The notes beneath the pieces are model-generated. The model was not told where the DNA came from, ran no database searches, and saw only the letters and a program-made list of their open reading frames with translations. A stretch of DNA of 64,000 nucleotides from [Flavobacterium] thermophilum (lineage in GTDB: Bacteria > Bacillota > Bacilli > Bacillales > Anoxybacillaceae): assembly GCA_900450595.1 (NCBI GenBank), contig UGGS01000001.1, forward strand, positions 1,116,001 through 1,180,000, written 5' to 3'. Below, piece by piece: positions 20,231 to 29,324 of this stretch. The position numbers and the translations under genes were made by a program. Position 1 is the stretch's first letter, and every line of letters begins with the position of its first letter.

Positions 20231-21556
20231 CTATTCTCTTAAGAACACAAAGTAAGCAAGGAAAACAAAAAACAATACATATAGAATTGGGTGAACTTCT
20301 TTGCCGCGGCCCTTTAAGATCATAGTGATTGGATAGAAGATGAAACCGACCGCAATTCCCGTGGCGATGCTGTAAGAAAGCGGCATCGTGATCAGCGTGA
20401 AAAAGGCTGGGACAGCAACCTCTAATTTTTTCCAATCAATCTCCCCAATTGAAGACGCCATTAACACCCCGACGATAATTAGAGCTGGCGCTGTTACCGG
20501 AGCAGTAATAACGCTTAATAACGGCGAGAAGAATAACGCTAACAAAAATAAAATCCCTGTGACAACGGCTGAAAATCCTGAACGTCCGCCTGCCGCAACA
20601 CCTGCGGATGACTCAATGTAAGAAGTCGTTGTTGATGTTCCGAAAATCGCTCCGACCATCACTGCTGTCGCATCGACAAGCAGTGCTTTTCCTGCGCGCG
20701 GCAACTTGTTGTCCTTTAACAATCCCGCTTGGTTCGCCACCGCTAAAAGCGTTCCGGTCGCATCAAAAAAGTCAACGATAAAGAACGTTAACACAACCCC
20801 TAACATTTTTAAGGTAAAAATGTCGTCCAAATGTTCGAACGCCACTCCAAAAGTAGGAGAAATGTCAGGAATCGCTCCAACAATTTTATGCGGAACTTCA
20901 ATTAATCCAACAATCATTCCTACAACAGCGGTAATCACCATTCCGTAAAAAACACCGCCATTTACTTTTTTCACCATTAAAACAACAGTAACAAACAAAC
21001 CGAAAATGGCCAATAACGTATTCCCGTTTTTAAAATCACTTAAACCGACTAACGTCGCTGGATTGTCGACAATGATTCCAGCGTTTTGGAATCCGATAAA
21101 TGTAATGAATAGACCAATTCCCGCTCCGACCGCATATTTTAATTCTATCGGAATCGCATCAATAATTTTTTCGCGAATACCTGTCAACGTTAAAACTGTA
21201 AAGATCATTCCTGAAACAAATACGCCTGCTAACGCTGTTTGCCAAGGAATTTGCATATGCAATACAACCGTAAATGCAAAAAACGCATTCAATCCCATCC
21301 CTGGCGCTAACGCGATCGGATATCTTGCTAAAATCCCCATCAAAATCGAGCCGTACGCCGCAGCCAATGCGGTTGCGACAAACACCGCACCTTGATCAAT
21401 TCGAAGTTCGTTCGGAAAATCTTTCACCGCTCCCAATGAAAGCGTGAACGGGTTTACAAATAAAATATAAGCCATCGATAAGAACGTCGTTAACCCGGCA
21501 ACGATTTCTGTCCGGTAGTTTGTGCCGAGTTCATCAAACTGGAAATACTTTCTCAC
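20231..21556 (-). CDS. NCS2/AzgA-type adenine-guanine-hypoxanthine permease
   Basis: This 441-residue, ~13-helix purine:proton symporter belongs to the AzgA/PbuG/PbuO subfamily. It has the N-terminal EIVAGLTTFLSMAYILFVNP, the family signature DFFDATGTLLAVANQAG and GTSTTTSYIESSAGVAAGGR. It would import purines to feed the dehydrogenase and deaminase. It lies upstream of pucA' to pucE on the same strand. A TnrA-type box is at 21714-21730. No purine riboswitch is visible in the leader. The exact substrate cannot be read from sequence. Confidence 0.92.
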   Translation of the reverse strand: MRKYFQFDELGTNYRTEIVAGLTTFLSMAYILFVNPFTLSLGAVKDFPNELRIDQGAVFVATALAAAYGSILMGILARYPIALAPGMGLNAFFAFTVVLHMQIPWQTALAGVFVSGMIFTVLTLTGIREKIIDAIPIELKYAVGAGIGLFITFIGFQNAGIIVDNPATLVGLSDFKNGNTLLAIFGLFVTVVLMVKKVNGGVFYGMVITAVVGMIVGLIEVPHKIVGAIPDISPTFGVAFEHLDDIFTLKMLGVVLTFFIVDFFDATGTLLAVANQAGLLKDNKLPRAGKALLVDATAVMVGAIFGTSTTTSYIESSAGVAAGGRSGFSAVVTGILFLLALFFSPLLSVITAPVTAPALIIVGVLMASSIGEIDWKKLEVAVPAFFTLITMPLSYSIATGIAVGFIFYPITMILKGRGKEVHPILYVLFFVFLAYFVFLRE

Positions 21557-21713
21557 TTCCTTCTTTGTCCCCCTTTAGTATATAAATGTTCAGTTGTGCC
21601 TATTGAGACTAAGTAAAAGTAAAATACCGCTCTCCAAACAATCGACCTCCTCACGAAATATTAATGATTCGATTTCGATTATATTTTTTTTTAGAATTTT
21701 TTATCATTTAATT

Positions 21714-21730
21714 TGTTATTTTTTATAACA
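21714..21730. promoter_or_regulatory. TnrA/GlnR-type box upstream of purine permease
   Basis: TGTTATTTTTTATAACA is a perfect TGTNA-N7-TNACA palindrome, ~160 bases before the permease start. Confidence 0.7.
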
Positions 21731-21784
21731 CAAAAAATGAAATAATTTCGAATACGGCTAATTTTATTTTCCGCTTTGAATACA

Positions 21785-21801
21785 TGTAATAATTTGTTAC
21801 A
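21785..21801. promoter_or_regulatory. TnrA/GlnR-type box upstream of the deaminase
   Basis: TGTAATAATTTGTTACA fits TGTNA-N7-TNACA. It is 55 bases from the box at 21714-21730 and could serve either divergent gene. Confidence 0.6.
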
Positions 21802-22020
21802 TATTTGTTGAAATGTATTTATCTTTATTTTAGGATATCGTTATCAACGACGAATACATATGCTTGTACACCAACCATAGATTAAAAAACATCAGTAAAA
21901 CGAGTTGTTAAAACGTTTCACTCATGCTGAAAAGTCAATTTGCATTCATATAAACAGCTATTATTTACGCTATGTTAGCCAACAATAAAATAGTTGCGAC
22001 AAGCAATGGGGGGGAATCGA

Positions 22021-23355
22021 ATGGGAACTTTGTTAATTAAAAATGCACAAATTATTACAATGAATCCAGCTAATGAGATTATAATTGGCGACATTTTCAT
22101 AAAAAATGACACGATTCACTCAATCGGTTCAGAATTAAATCCAAATCATGTTGATAAAATCATCGATGCGAAAAATCGTACCGTTATACCGGGATTTATA
22201 CAAACTCACATTCACTTATGCCAAACTCTTTTCCGAGGGAGAGGAGATGATTTAGAGTTACTAGATTGGTTGAAAAAGCGAATATGGCCATTGGAAGCAG
22301 CACATGATGAAGATTCAATCTATTATTCTGCAATGCTTGGAATCGGGGAACTTATTCAAAGCGGGACAACGACGGTAGTCGATATGGAAACAGTCCATCA
22401 TACAGAGTTTGCTTTTCAAGCCATCGCCAAAAGCGGGATAAGAGCTTTGTCAGGAAAAGTGATGATGGATAAAGGCGATGATGTTCCAATTGGATTACAA
22501 GAAAAGACGTCTGATTCTATACAAAAAAGCGTCGATTTGTTAGAAAAATGGAATATGTTTGATAATGGGAGAATTCGCTATGCCTTCTCTCCTCGCTTTG
22601 TCATTTCATGTACGGAAGAGTTATTGAAAGAGATCAGAAATTTATCAGAAGAGTATAATGTGAAAGTCCATACCCATGCAGCAGAAAATCGAAAAGAAGT
22701 TGAAATAGTGCAAAAAGAAACAGGCATGAGAAACATTGAATATCTTGATTATCTGGGGCTGGCAAATGAACGATTGATACTAGCCCACTGCATATGGCTA
22801 AATGAGCAGGAAAAGAAAATAATCAAAGAAAAAGGGGTTCATATCAGTCATTGTCCCGGATCAAATTTAAAACTGGCATCAGGAATCGCTGATATTCCAG
22901 ATTTACTCAGCATGGGCGTTTCTTTAAGCCTAGGTGCCGATGGAGCCCCATGCAATAACAATTTAAATATGTTTAATGAAATGAGACTAGCAGCACTTAT
23001 CCAGAAACCTACATACGGACCTACAGCTATGAATGCCAGAAGCGTCTTCGAAATGGCCACAATTGGCGGTGCCAAAGCAGTAGGATTGGAGAATGAAATT
23101 GGAAGTATTGAAGTTGGCAAAAAAGCAGATTTAGTTATCTTAAATTTGAACAATTTCCATACGTATCCTTCCTATGATGTCGATCCCATTTCTCGAATCG
23201 TTTATTCTGCTTCGAGAGATGACGTCGAAACAACCATCATTAACGGACAAATTGTCATGGAAAATAAAGTGTTAAAAACTATCGACAAAAATATTGTTTT
23301 ATATGAAGCAAACCGTTCTATTAAAAGACTTTTAAAAAGAGCAAGCTTTATTTAG
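22021..23355 (+). CDS. Amidohydrolase: 8-oxoguanine/5'-deoxyadenosine-type deaminase
   Basis: This 444-residue member of the AtzA/TrzN/SAH-deaminase branch of the amidohydrolase superfamily has metal ligands in QTHIHLCQTLFRGRGDD (~61-77), HTHAAE (~218), HCIWLNEQE (~260) and LGADGAPCNNN (~307). The LCQTLFRGRGDDLELLDWL block is typical of 8-oxoguanine and 5'-deoxyadenosine/SAH deaminases rather than classical guanine deaminase. The ATG at 22021 follows a G-rich ribosome site (GGGGGGGAATCGA). Beside the purine permease, it would feed a deaminated purine into the xanthine route; the substrate is inferred. Confidence 0.82.
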   Translation: MGTLLIKNAQIITMNPANEIIIGDIFIKNDTIHSIGSELNPNHVDKIIDAKNRTVIPGFIQTHIHLCQTLFRGRGDDLELLDWLKKRIWPLEAAHDEDSIYYSAMLGIGELIQSGTTTVVDMETVHHTEFAFQAIAKSGIRALSGKVMMDKGDDVPIGLQEKTSDSIQKSVDLLEKWNMFDNGRIRYAFSPRFVISCTEELLKEIRNLSEEYNVKVHTHAAENRKEVEIVQKETGMRNIEYLDYLGLANERLILAHCIWLNEQEKKIIKEKGVHISHCPGSNLKLASGIADIPDLLSMGVSLSLGADGAPCNNNLNMFNEMRLAALIQKPTYGPTAMNARSVFEMATIGGAKAVGLENEIGSIEVGKKADLVILNLNNFHTYPSYDVDPISRIVYSASRDDVETTIINGQIVMENKVLKTIDKNIVLYEANRSIKRLLKRASFI

Positions 23356-23356
23356 T

Positions 23357-23518
23357 ATGCTGTTATCTTACATTTCGCACCACTTAGATCCGAAAAAAGC
23401 AGAATTTTCCTGGAACGCTGTCAAGTTTATAAGGAACGCCAAAAATAAAGAAGAAGCAGAAGACATTACTTCCTTTGGAGGATGGAAAAACGCATTGAAC
23501 CACTCATTAGGCTGCTAA
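23357..23518 (+). CDS. Short ORF after the deaminase, unknown
   Basis: Fifty-three codons open one base after the deaminase stop (MLLSYISHHLDPKKAEF to ALNHSLGC). There is no ribosome site and I recognise no family. It could be a coupled small protein, a gene remnant or chance. Confidence 0.22.
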   Translation: MLLSYISHHLDPKKAEFSWNAVKFIRNAKNKEEAEDITSFGGWKNALNHSLGC

Positions 23519-23602
23519 TACTTTGTAAATATTCATGTACGATGGTACGGCCTCAACCCTTGAATCGCTCTAGTATGGGGAGATTCAAGGGTCTTATTTG
23601 CC

Positions 23603-25010
23603 TCATATTTGCCTAGGGTTCGCTTCTATGGATAAATCTACACCGATAACACCGACAACGCGGTCATGGTCGTAAATAGGAGCGGATACAGTGATGCAAG
23701 GCCGTTTGGTTAATGCTGACGTATACGGATCTGACACATATGTTCGTCCTTCGCTGGCTTCGATAAACCAAGGACGCGCTTTAGCATTGACAAGCCTGGC
23801 CGGAGGGTTTGAATACACAAATGTTCCATCGAGGCGATTTGACCACACCGCTTCAATCTCATGATTGGATTGCAAGAAATCGTCCAACAACCAACCGTTG
23901 ATGATGCTCCCTATCCATATGATGCAAAGGACATGTTTGAAGAAGGCGGGAAATTTTTCCGACTATGTTTTTGATAACCGTTTCATCCAGCGAAACTGCT
24001 GCAATCGAATAGTCCTTTCCAATACTATGTTGCAGTTCGTTCGACGTCGATTCTAATGCTTCATTAATAAGCAAAATTTTTTCAATACTTTCGTGCTGTT
24101 CATCCATATCCATGATCACCCGATTGACCAGTTCCTTATTTTCCATCGCGAGATCAGTAATATGATCAAGTAAACGGGCAATTTCTTCAACACTATCGGA
24201 CTGTGCGTTGGCCGCCTGTACAGAGTTAGATACCATCGTTGTAATGTGGTCAAGCTTTTCTTGCAGCGAGTCAAGAAAACCAATAATCGTTAGCATCTCG
24301 TTGGATCCTGCTTCGATTTGCTTTGTTTCTTTCTTCACGACATCGGTTGTTGAAGCTATTTCGCTTTGAACGAATGAAAGAATATCGCGCGTTTGTTGAA
24401 CAGCCTTCGACGTTTGGCTCGCCAATGTTCCAATTTCATTCGCCACCACCGAGAACCCTTTCCCATGTTCTCCGGCTCTTGCCGCCTCGATATTCGCATT
24501 TAACGCAAGAATGCTTGTCTTTTGCGAAATCTCCCCAATAACGGAAAGAATTTGATTAATTTCTTGCGAGCGGCTCACTAAACTATTCATTTGCTCAAGC
24601 AATACTGCATGATGGGCACGCAGCTTCTCCATTTCATCGCGCAACTTTTTTAACGAATTCCAAGAGTGAATAAGGTCTTTAGAAAATTGTTGACTGCTGA
24701 CATGAATTTCTTCAGAAGCAGCGGAAATTTCTTTTGCCGCCGATTCAATCATTCGCATTTTTTCCGATACTTCCTGTGTATAGTCTACCGTTTTTTCACT
24801 ATGCTCCATCAGCTCCGCTGCACTTTTTTTACTGGAATTCGAAATATGACTAAGGGAAAGGGCAGCCAGTTTCATTTGCTCAATTACGGCTTTCAGCTGA
24901 TCGGCAGCGACTTGCACTTGTCCGGCCATTTGCTGATGATCATCAACAATATGCGTGTAGCGCTCATTTTCACGTTCGGAATTGGACAAACACCATCTTA
25001 ACAAAAACAT
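23603..25010 (-). pseudogene. Soluble chemoreceptor with C-terminal Cache sensor, frameshifted
   Basis: The first frame (25010-23859) has no membrane segment. It encodes a coiled coil, then the MCP signalling hairpin ([21 protein letters not shown], shown here by its core [15 protein letters not shown]). A one-base change near 23880 moves the rest (23890-23603) into another frame. That part is a PDC/Cache ligand domain (ARPWFIEASEG, SDPYTSAL, CITVSAPIYD, VGVIGVDLS). Joined, it is a ~475-residue cytoplasmic receptor with the sensor at the C-terminus. The start follows GAGGTGAGGT. A TnrA-like box lies just upstream (25027-25043). Confidence 0.82.
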
Positions 25011-25026
25011 AGAACCTCACCTCTTA

Positions 25027-25043
25027 TGTAACTTTTTATTACA
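25027..25043. promoter_or_regulatory. TnrA/GlnR-type box before chemoreceptor
   Basis: TGTAACTTTTTATTACA fits TGTNA-N7-TNACA, 17 bases from the receptor start codon. The position so close to the start would suit repression. Confidence 0.5.
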
Positions 25044-25097
25044 TGATTATAACATATATCATCAAATCTCCGAAAGGTTACTGTTGCCATAGACTTT

Positions 25098-25132
25098 CAA
25101 AAAAACATCCCCGCTGATGCCATAAGCGGGGA
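25098..25132 (-). terminator. Terminator of the gluconate operon
   Basis: On the minus strand TCCCCGCT, a 9-base loop and AGCGGGGA are followed by TGTTTTTTT, ~100 bases beyond the gntP stop. Confidence 0.88.
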
Positions 25133-25232
25133 CGTCCACAAATCATATGTTATGGTATAAAGTTTTCTCACCATCAATGAAAACAAATGGGCTTTCTATC
25201 GTCTCTCCGGGAAACTCAATTGTTCCCATTCA

Positions 25233-26587
25233 TTATACAATGACGTTCAATAAAAGAATGAAGATAAATGCCACTACAGAAATAATCGTCTCCATCACAG
25301 TCCATGTCATCAACGTTTCTTTGACGGTCATGCCGAAATACTCTTTGATCATCCAGAAGCCCGAGTCATTGACGTGCGATAAAATCAACGATCCCGCTCC
25401 GGTCGCTAACACAAGCAATTCTGTGTTCGTACCTGGAATGCTGGCGGCAATCGGGGCGACGATGCCGGCCGCCGTCATCATTGATACTGTCGCAGAACCT
25501 GTCGCGATCCGAATGAGCGCGGCGATCCCCCATCCTAATAGAAGCGGAGACAGATGGGAATGCTTCGCTACATCGGCGATTTGCTCGCCAATGCCCGAGT
25601 CAAGGAGCACTTTGTTAAACGCTCCGCCGGCGCCGATGACAAGCAAAATATTGGCGACAGGACCAAGGCAGTCATTGGCAAACTTCAACACTTTATCGCG
25701 GTTGAATCCGCGCGCGTAGCCAAGCCAAGGCTAAAGAACGAATAAATCGTTGCGATTAACAGCGCGACGACCGGATCCCCGATAAAGCGCAAGACTTTCG
25801 ATGCTTGCGACGCTTGATCTAGCGTGACATTGGCAATGGAAGCAATAAGCATTAAAATTACTGGAAGCAGAATCGTAAATAACGTGTTGCCAAAGCCAGG
25901 AAGGTCTTTCTCTTCTTTATGCTGCACAAGCTGCTCGGCGATTTCTGCCGGCACTTTTTTATGCATGCGCGACCCGATCCATTTTCCAAACAACGGGCCG
26001 GCGATAATCGCTGTCGGCAAGCCGACGATAATGGAATAAAGAATCGTTGTTCCAACATCGGCTTTAAAAATGCCGACAGCGGCCATCGCGGCCGGATGTG
26101 GCGGAACAAGCCCATGCACGACCGACAATCCGGCAACGAGCGGAATTCCGACCGTTACAAGCGAAATTCCGGTCTCCATCGCAATCGTAAACACAAGCGG
26201 AATGAGCAGGACGAATCCTACTTGGAAAAATACCGGAATACCGACTAAAAAGGCCACGGCCATCATCGCCCAATGGACGCGTTTTTGGCCAAAACGGTTA
26301 ATTAATGTTTTCGCAATCCGTTCGGCGCCTCCGGACTCTGCCATCATTTTTCCAAGCATCGTCCCAAGCGCCAAAACGATCGCTAAAAAGCCAAGCGTAT
26401 TGCCAAGACCTGCTTTAATCGAATCAATAATTCCCGGCGTTTCCGGCGACGGCGCGATCAGCGGCATGCCCATCGCAAGCCCGACACCAACGGACGTCAA
26501 AATTAAGGCAACAAATGGATGCATTTTCGCAGCCGTAATCAACAGCAATAATACAACAATCGCTGCAACGACAATCGCAATTCCCAT
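25233..26587 (-). pseudogene. gntP: Gluconate permease, broken by a 5-bp duplication
   Basis: This GntP-family gluconate:proton symporter should be ~448 residues. The first 290 residues read normally from ATG 26587 (VGIPVFFQVGFVLLIPLVF; LVPPHPAAMAAVGIF). At 25719-25728 GCCAA occurs twice in tandem (on the coding strand TTGGCTTGGC); removing one copy restores IYSFFSLGYARGFNRDKV and the remaining ~150 residues to 25233. The frame breaks into unrelated sequence at the duplication. gntK and the repressor are intact, so the kinase has no linked transporter. Confidence 0.88.
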
Positions 26588-26619
26588 GTTTGTTTCCCCC
26601 TCTGTTGTGCTTGATGTAA

Positions 26620-26636
26620 ACTAAACCGATTTAGTA
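26620..26636. promoter_or_regulatory. LacI-type operator before gntP
   Basis: ACTAAACCGATTTAGTA is a near-perfect palindrome matching the operators before the repressor gene (29230-29262). It lies between gntK and gntP, suggesting a separate regulated promoter for the permease. Confidence 0.75.
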
Positions 26637-26648
26637 ACAAAAATATAG

Positions 26649-28193
26649 CTATCCATTTCTGCGCTGGAAAGAAGCAATCACATCAAACTCGTCTTTCAAT
26701 CGTTCATACAACCGCGTATACATATCAAATAATTCGGAATAAATGAGCGTATTTTCTGTATTTGGTTCATGACGGGCGGTAATATGAATCCACGTTTTCA
26801 CCGTATCAAGCGACGGAATATCACCAAGCGCATACAGTGCCAGCGCTGCGGCGCCTAATGCCGACGCCTCATGCGTTTCTGGAACGAGCAGCTCTTTTCC
26901 CATCATATCGGCAAGCATTTGCCGCCAAAATGGCGATTTGGCAAAGCCGCCCGATACGCGGATTTCCGAAAGCGGTCCCGTTACATCACGAATCGCCAGG
27001 GCAACGGAAAAGATGCTCATGCATACCCCTTCCATCACCGCGCGAATGAAATGTTCCCGCTTATGATGAAGGCTGATGCCAAAAAACGTGCCTCTAGCGT
27101 TTGCATTCCAGTACGGCGCCCGTTCTCCGGATAAAAACGGGAGAAACAGCAATCCTTCTGCCCCTGCCGGAACCCGTTCCGCATATTTTGTAAGCAAATC
27201 GTACGGATCAATGCCGAGCTTTTTCGCCACTTCACGCTCTTGCCCGCCAAACTCATCACGGAGCCATCTTAGCAAAATACCGCCATTATTTGTCGGTCCG
27301 CCAACAATCCAATGGTTTGGTGTCAGCGCATAACAAAACGTTCGGCCTTTTTCATCCGTTTTCTGCACAGGAGAAATCGTACGAACCGCACCGCTCGTTC
27401 CGATCGTAATCGCTGCTTCCCCTGGCAAAATCGCCCCGACACCAACGTTGGCCAGCACTCCGTCGCTCGCGCCGACTACAACTGGCACATCCGGATCCAA
27501 GCCCATTTGCTGCGCCCATTCTTTTTTCATCCCTCGCAATATGTGTGTCGTTGGTACTAAGCTTGACAACTGCGCTCTTGTGATACCGAGAAACTCGAGA
27601 ACATCCGCATCCCAGTCAAGCGTATCTAAACGAAACAGCCCTGTTGCTGAAGCGATCGAATAGTCGACAACATATTGACCGTATAATCGATACAATACAT
27701 ATTCTTTTATGGACACAAACTTAGATGCCTGACGGAATAAGTCCGGCCGTTCTTCTTTTAGCCAAAGCAATTTTGGAAGCGGTGACATTGGATGAATGGG
27801 TGTTCCTGTCCGCTTGTAAATATCCAGGCCGTTCCATTCGTTCAAAAGACGCTCTGCTTGTCTGACACTGCGAGTATCCGCCCATATGATGCAGCGGGTA
27901 AGCGGGCGTCCGGATCCATCCAGCGCCATTAGCGAATGCATCGCCGCACTAAACCCCATCGCTTTCACCTGATGAGAAGCAAGACGCAATTTGGTGATGA
28001 CAGCGTTTACAGTTTGGACAAAGGCGGAGAAAATCTCCTCGGGATCTTGTTCCGCCCAGCCCGGATGCGGCTGGATGATTGGATAATCCACTGCATGAGA
28101 GGCGAGCACCTGCCCGCGTTCACCAAACACCACTGCTTTTGTGCTCGTCGTGCCGATATCAACACCAATGACTACTTTATTGTCTGCCGTCAT
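26649..28193 (-). CDS. gntK: Gluconate kinase (FGGY family)
   Basis: This 514-residue sugar kinase converts gluconate to 6-phosphogluconate. The N-terminal phosphate-binding loop is VIGVDIGTTSTKAVVF (~residues 8-23). GASDGVLANVGVG and the second ATPase block GTSGAVRT (~267) follow, and the C-terminal FGGY domain has VSGGFAKSPFWRQMLAD. It overlaps the repressor gene by 17 bases, so the two are co-transcribed. It is full length and looks active. Confidence 0.93.
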   Translation of the reverse strand: MTADNKVVIGVDIGTTSTKAVVFGERGQVLASHAVDYPIIQPHPGWAEQDPEEIFSAFVQTVNAVITKLRLASHQVKAMGFSAAMHSLMALDGSGRPLTRCIIWADTRSVRQAERLLNEWNGLDIYKRTGTPIHPMSPLPKLLWLKEERPDLFRQASKFVSIKEYVLYRLYGQYVVDYSIASATGLFRLDTLDWDADVLEFLGITRAQLSSLVPTTHILRGMKKEWAQQMGLDPDVPVVVGASDGVLANVGVGAILPGEAAITIGTSGAVRTISPVQKTDEKGRTFCYALTPNHWIVGGPTNNGGILLRWLRDEFGGQEREVAKKLGIDPYDLLTKYAERVPAGAEGLLFLPFLSGERAPYWNANARGTFFGISLHHKREHFIRAVMEGVCMSIFSVALAIRDVTGPLSEIRVSGGFAKSPFWRQMLADMMGKELLVPETHEASALGAAALALYALGDIPSLDTVKTWIHITARHEPNTENTLIYSELFDMYTRLYERLKDEFDVIASFQRRNG

Positions 28194-29211
28194 TGTGGTT
28201 CCCCCTTTGTCGGACAGATTTCCGCTCTATCAATGTAGGCGGAAAGCGAAAAATTTGCGGCTTGTGTTTTTGTTTCTTGGTAATCTGCATAAATAAACGC
28301 TCTGCAGCTTTTTTCCCCATCGCAAAAGTTGGCTGGGCAATCGTTGTTAACGTTGGCGTATAAATATCGGCAAACGGAACATCATCAATGCTGATCAGCG
28401 CCAAATCATCAGGCACATGGATGCCGTTGTTCTTGACGAAATGCAAAATCTCCATCAATGTCAAATCGTTAATCGCAAACAGCGCTTGTGGCGGACGGCC
28501 TGAAGCAAACAGCTTTGCTAGTTCACTCTGAATGGAGGAAATTTCGGTCGCGACAACATAATCAGCGATAACTGGAAGCCCTTTTTCCGTTAGCGTCTGC
28601 CGAAATCCTTCAATGCGCTCCATCCTTGGAATGACATGGGAAACAAGCGGGGGAGCAACGACCCCGATGCGTTGGTAGCCTCGCTCGGCAAGATATTCAA
28701 CTGCTAAAGCGGCCGCTTTTTTATTGTCAAGCAGAACCGCATCCGCTTTAATCCCCGGAACCATCCGGTCGACAAATATAAGCGGAAAGCGCTCTTCGAC
28801 CATTTTTTGATATATTTCGGCATTTTTTCCTGTCGGGAAAATAATCAAGCCATCGACTTGTTTTGCGCGCAACATCTCAATATACTTTTTCTCTTTTTCC
28901 GGGTCGTCATCCGTATTGCAAACAATGACATGAAAACCGCGCTCTTGGCACGCTTCTTCGATGGCATGCAAGACTTGAATCGTAAGCATATGCAAAATAT
29001 TGAAGACAATGACTCCGATGGTTGCTGTTGTTTTCTGTTTTAAGCTGCGAGCGATAATATTCGGCTGATATCCTAGCTCTTCAATTGCTCGAGCAATCCG
29101 TTTTCTCGTTTCCTCGCTCATATATTCATAGCGTTTATTTAAATATTGCGATACGGTGCTTTTTGAAACATTGGCTAACTTCGCGACATCGGCCATCGTT
29201 ACTTTTTTCAA
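28177..29211 (-). CDS. LacI-family repressor of the gluconate genes
   Basis: This 344-residue LacI/GalR regulator has the N-terminal helix-turn-helix TMADVAKLANVSKSTVSQYL (residues 5-24) and hinge, then a periplasmic-binding-type effector domain. The ligand is probably gluconate or a phosphorylated derivative, from context only. Two palindromes immediately upstream (29230-29262) and one before gntP share the ACTAAAyCGrTTTAGT pattern. This supports autoregulation and local control. It is not the GntR-type GntR of B. subtilis; the regulator class is different. Confidence 0.9.
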   Translation of the reverse strand: MKKVTMADVAKLANVSKSTVSQYLNKRYEYMSEETRKRIARAIEELGYQPNIIARSLKQKTTATIGVIVFNILHMLTIQVLHAIEEACQERGFHVIVCNTDDDPEKEKKYIEMLRAKQVDGLIIFPTGKNAEIYQKMVEERFPLIFVDRMVPGIKADAVLLDNKKAAALAVEYLAERGYQRIGVVAPPLVSHVIPRMERIEGFRQTLTEKGLPVIADYVVATEISSIQSELAKLFASGRPPQALFAINDLTLMEILHFVKNNGIHVPDDLALISIDDVPFADIYTPTLTTIAQPTFAMGKKAAERLFMQITKKQKHKPQIFRFPPTLIERKSVRQRGNHNDGRQ

Positions 29212-29229
29212 GGGGATCCCTCTTTCATT

Positions 29230-29262
29230 ACTAAATCGATTTAGTATTTATAAACCGGTTTA
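29230..29262. promoter_or_regulatory. Tandem LacI-type operators before the gluconate repressor
   Basis: ACTAAATCGATTTAGT (29230-29245) is a perfect palindrome. TAAACCGGTTTA (29251-29262) is a second, 21 bases on centre-to-centre. They lie just before the repressor start codon at 29211. Confidence 0.8.
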
Positions 29263-29281
29263 GTAGAATTATAAACCGAAA

Positions 29282-29296
29282 TGAAAGCGTTTTACA
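29282..29296. promoter_or_regulatory. Possible CcpA (cre) site
   Basis: TGAAAGCGTTTTACA resembles the catabolite-response consensus except at the last positions. Location before a sugar-acid operon fits; the match is imperfect. Confidence 0.35.
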
Positions 29297-29324
29297 ACTA
29301 TTTTTTACATAAAGGAAAAACGAA

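Larger units (their letters stand above)
21557..22020. promoter_or_regulatory. Divergent AT-rich control region, permease/deaminase
   Basis: About 460 bases without a gene. It holds two TnrA-type boxes, listed separately (21714-21730 and 21785-21801). I see no RNA switch or ORF in it. Confidence 0.6.

Noticed and set aside
21557..22020. Purine riboswitch before the permease
   Set aside because: I could not find the conserved junction sequences or a P1-P2-P3 arrangement; the region is simple AT-rich DNA with TnrA boxes.
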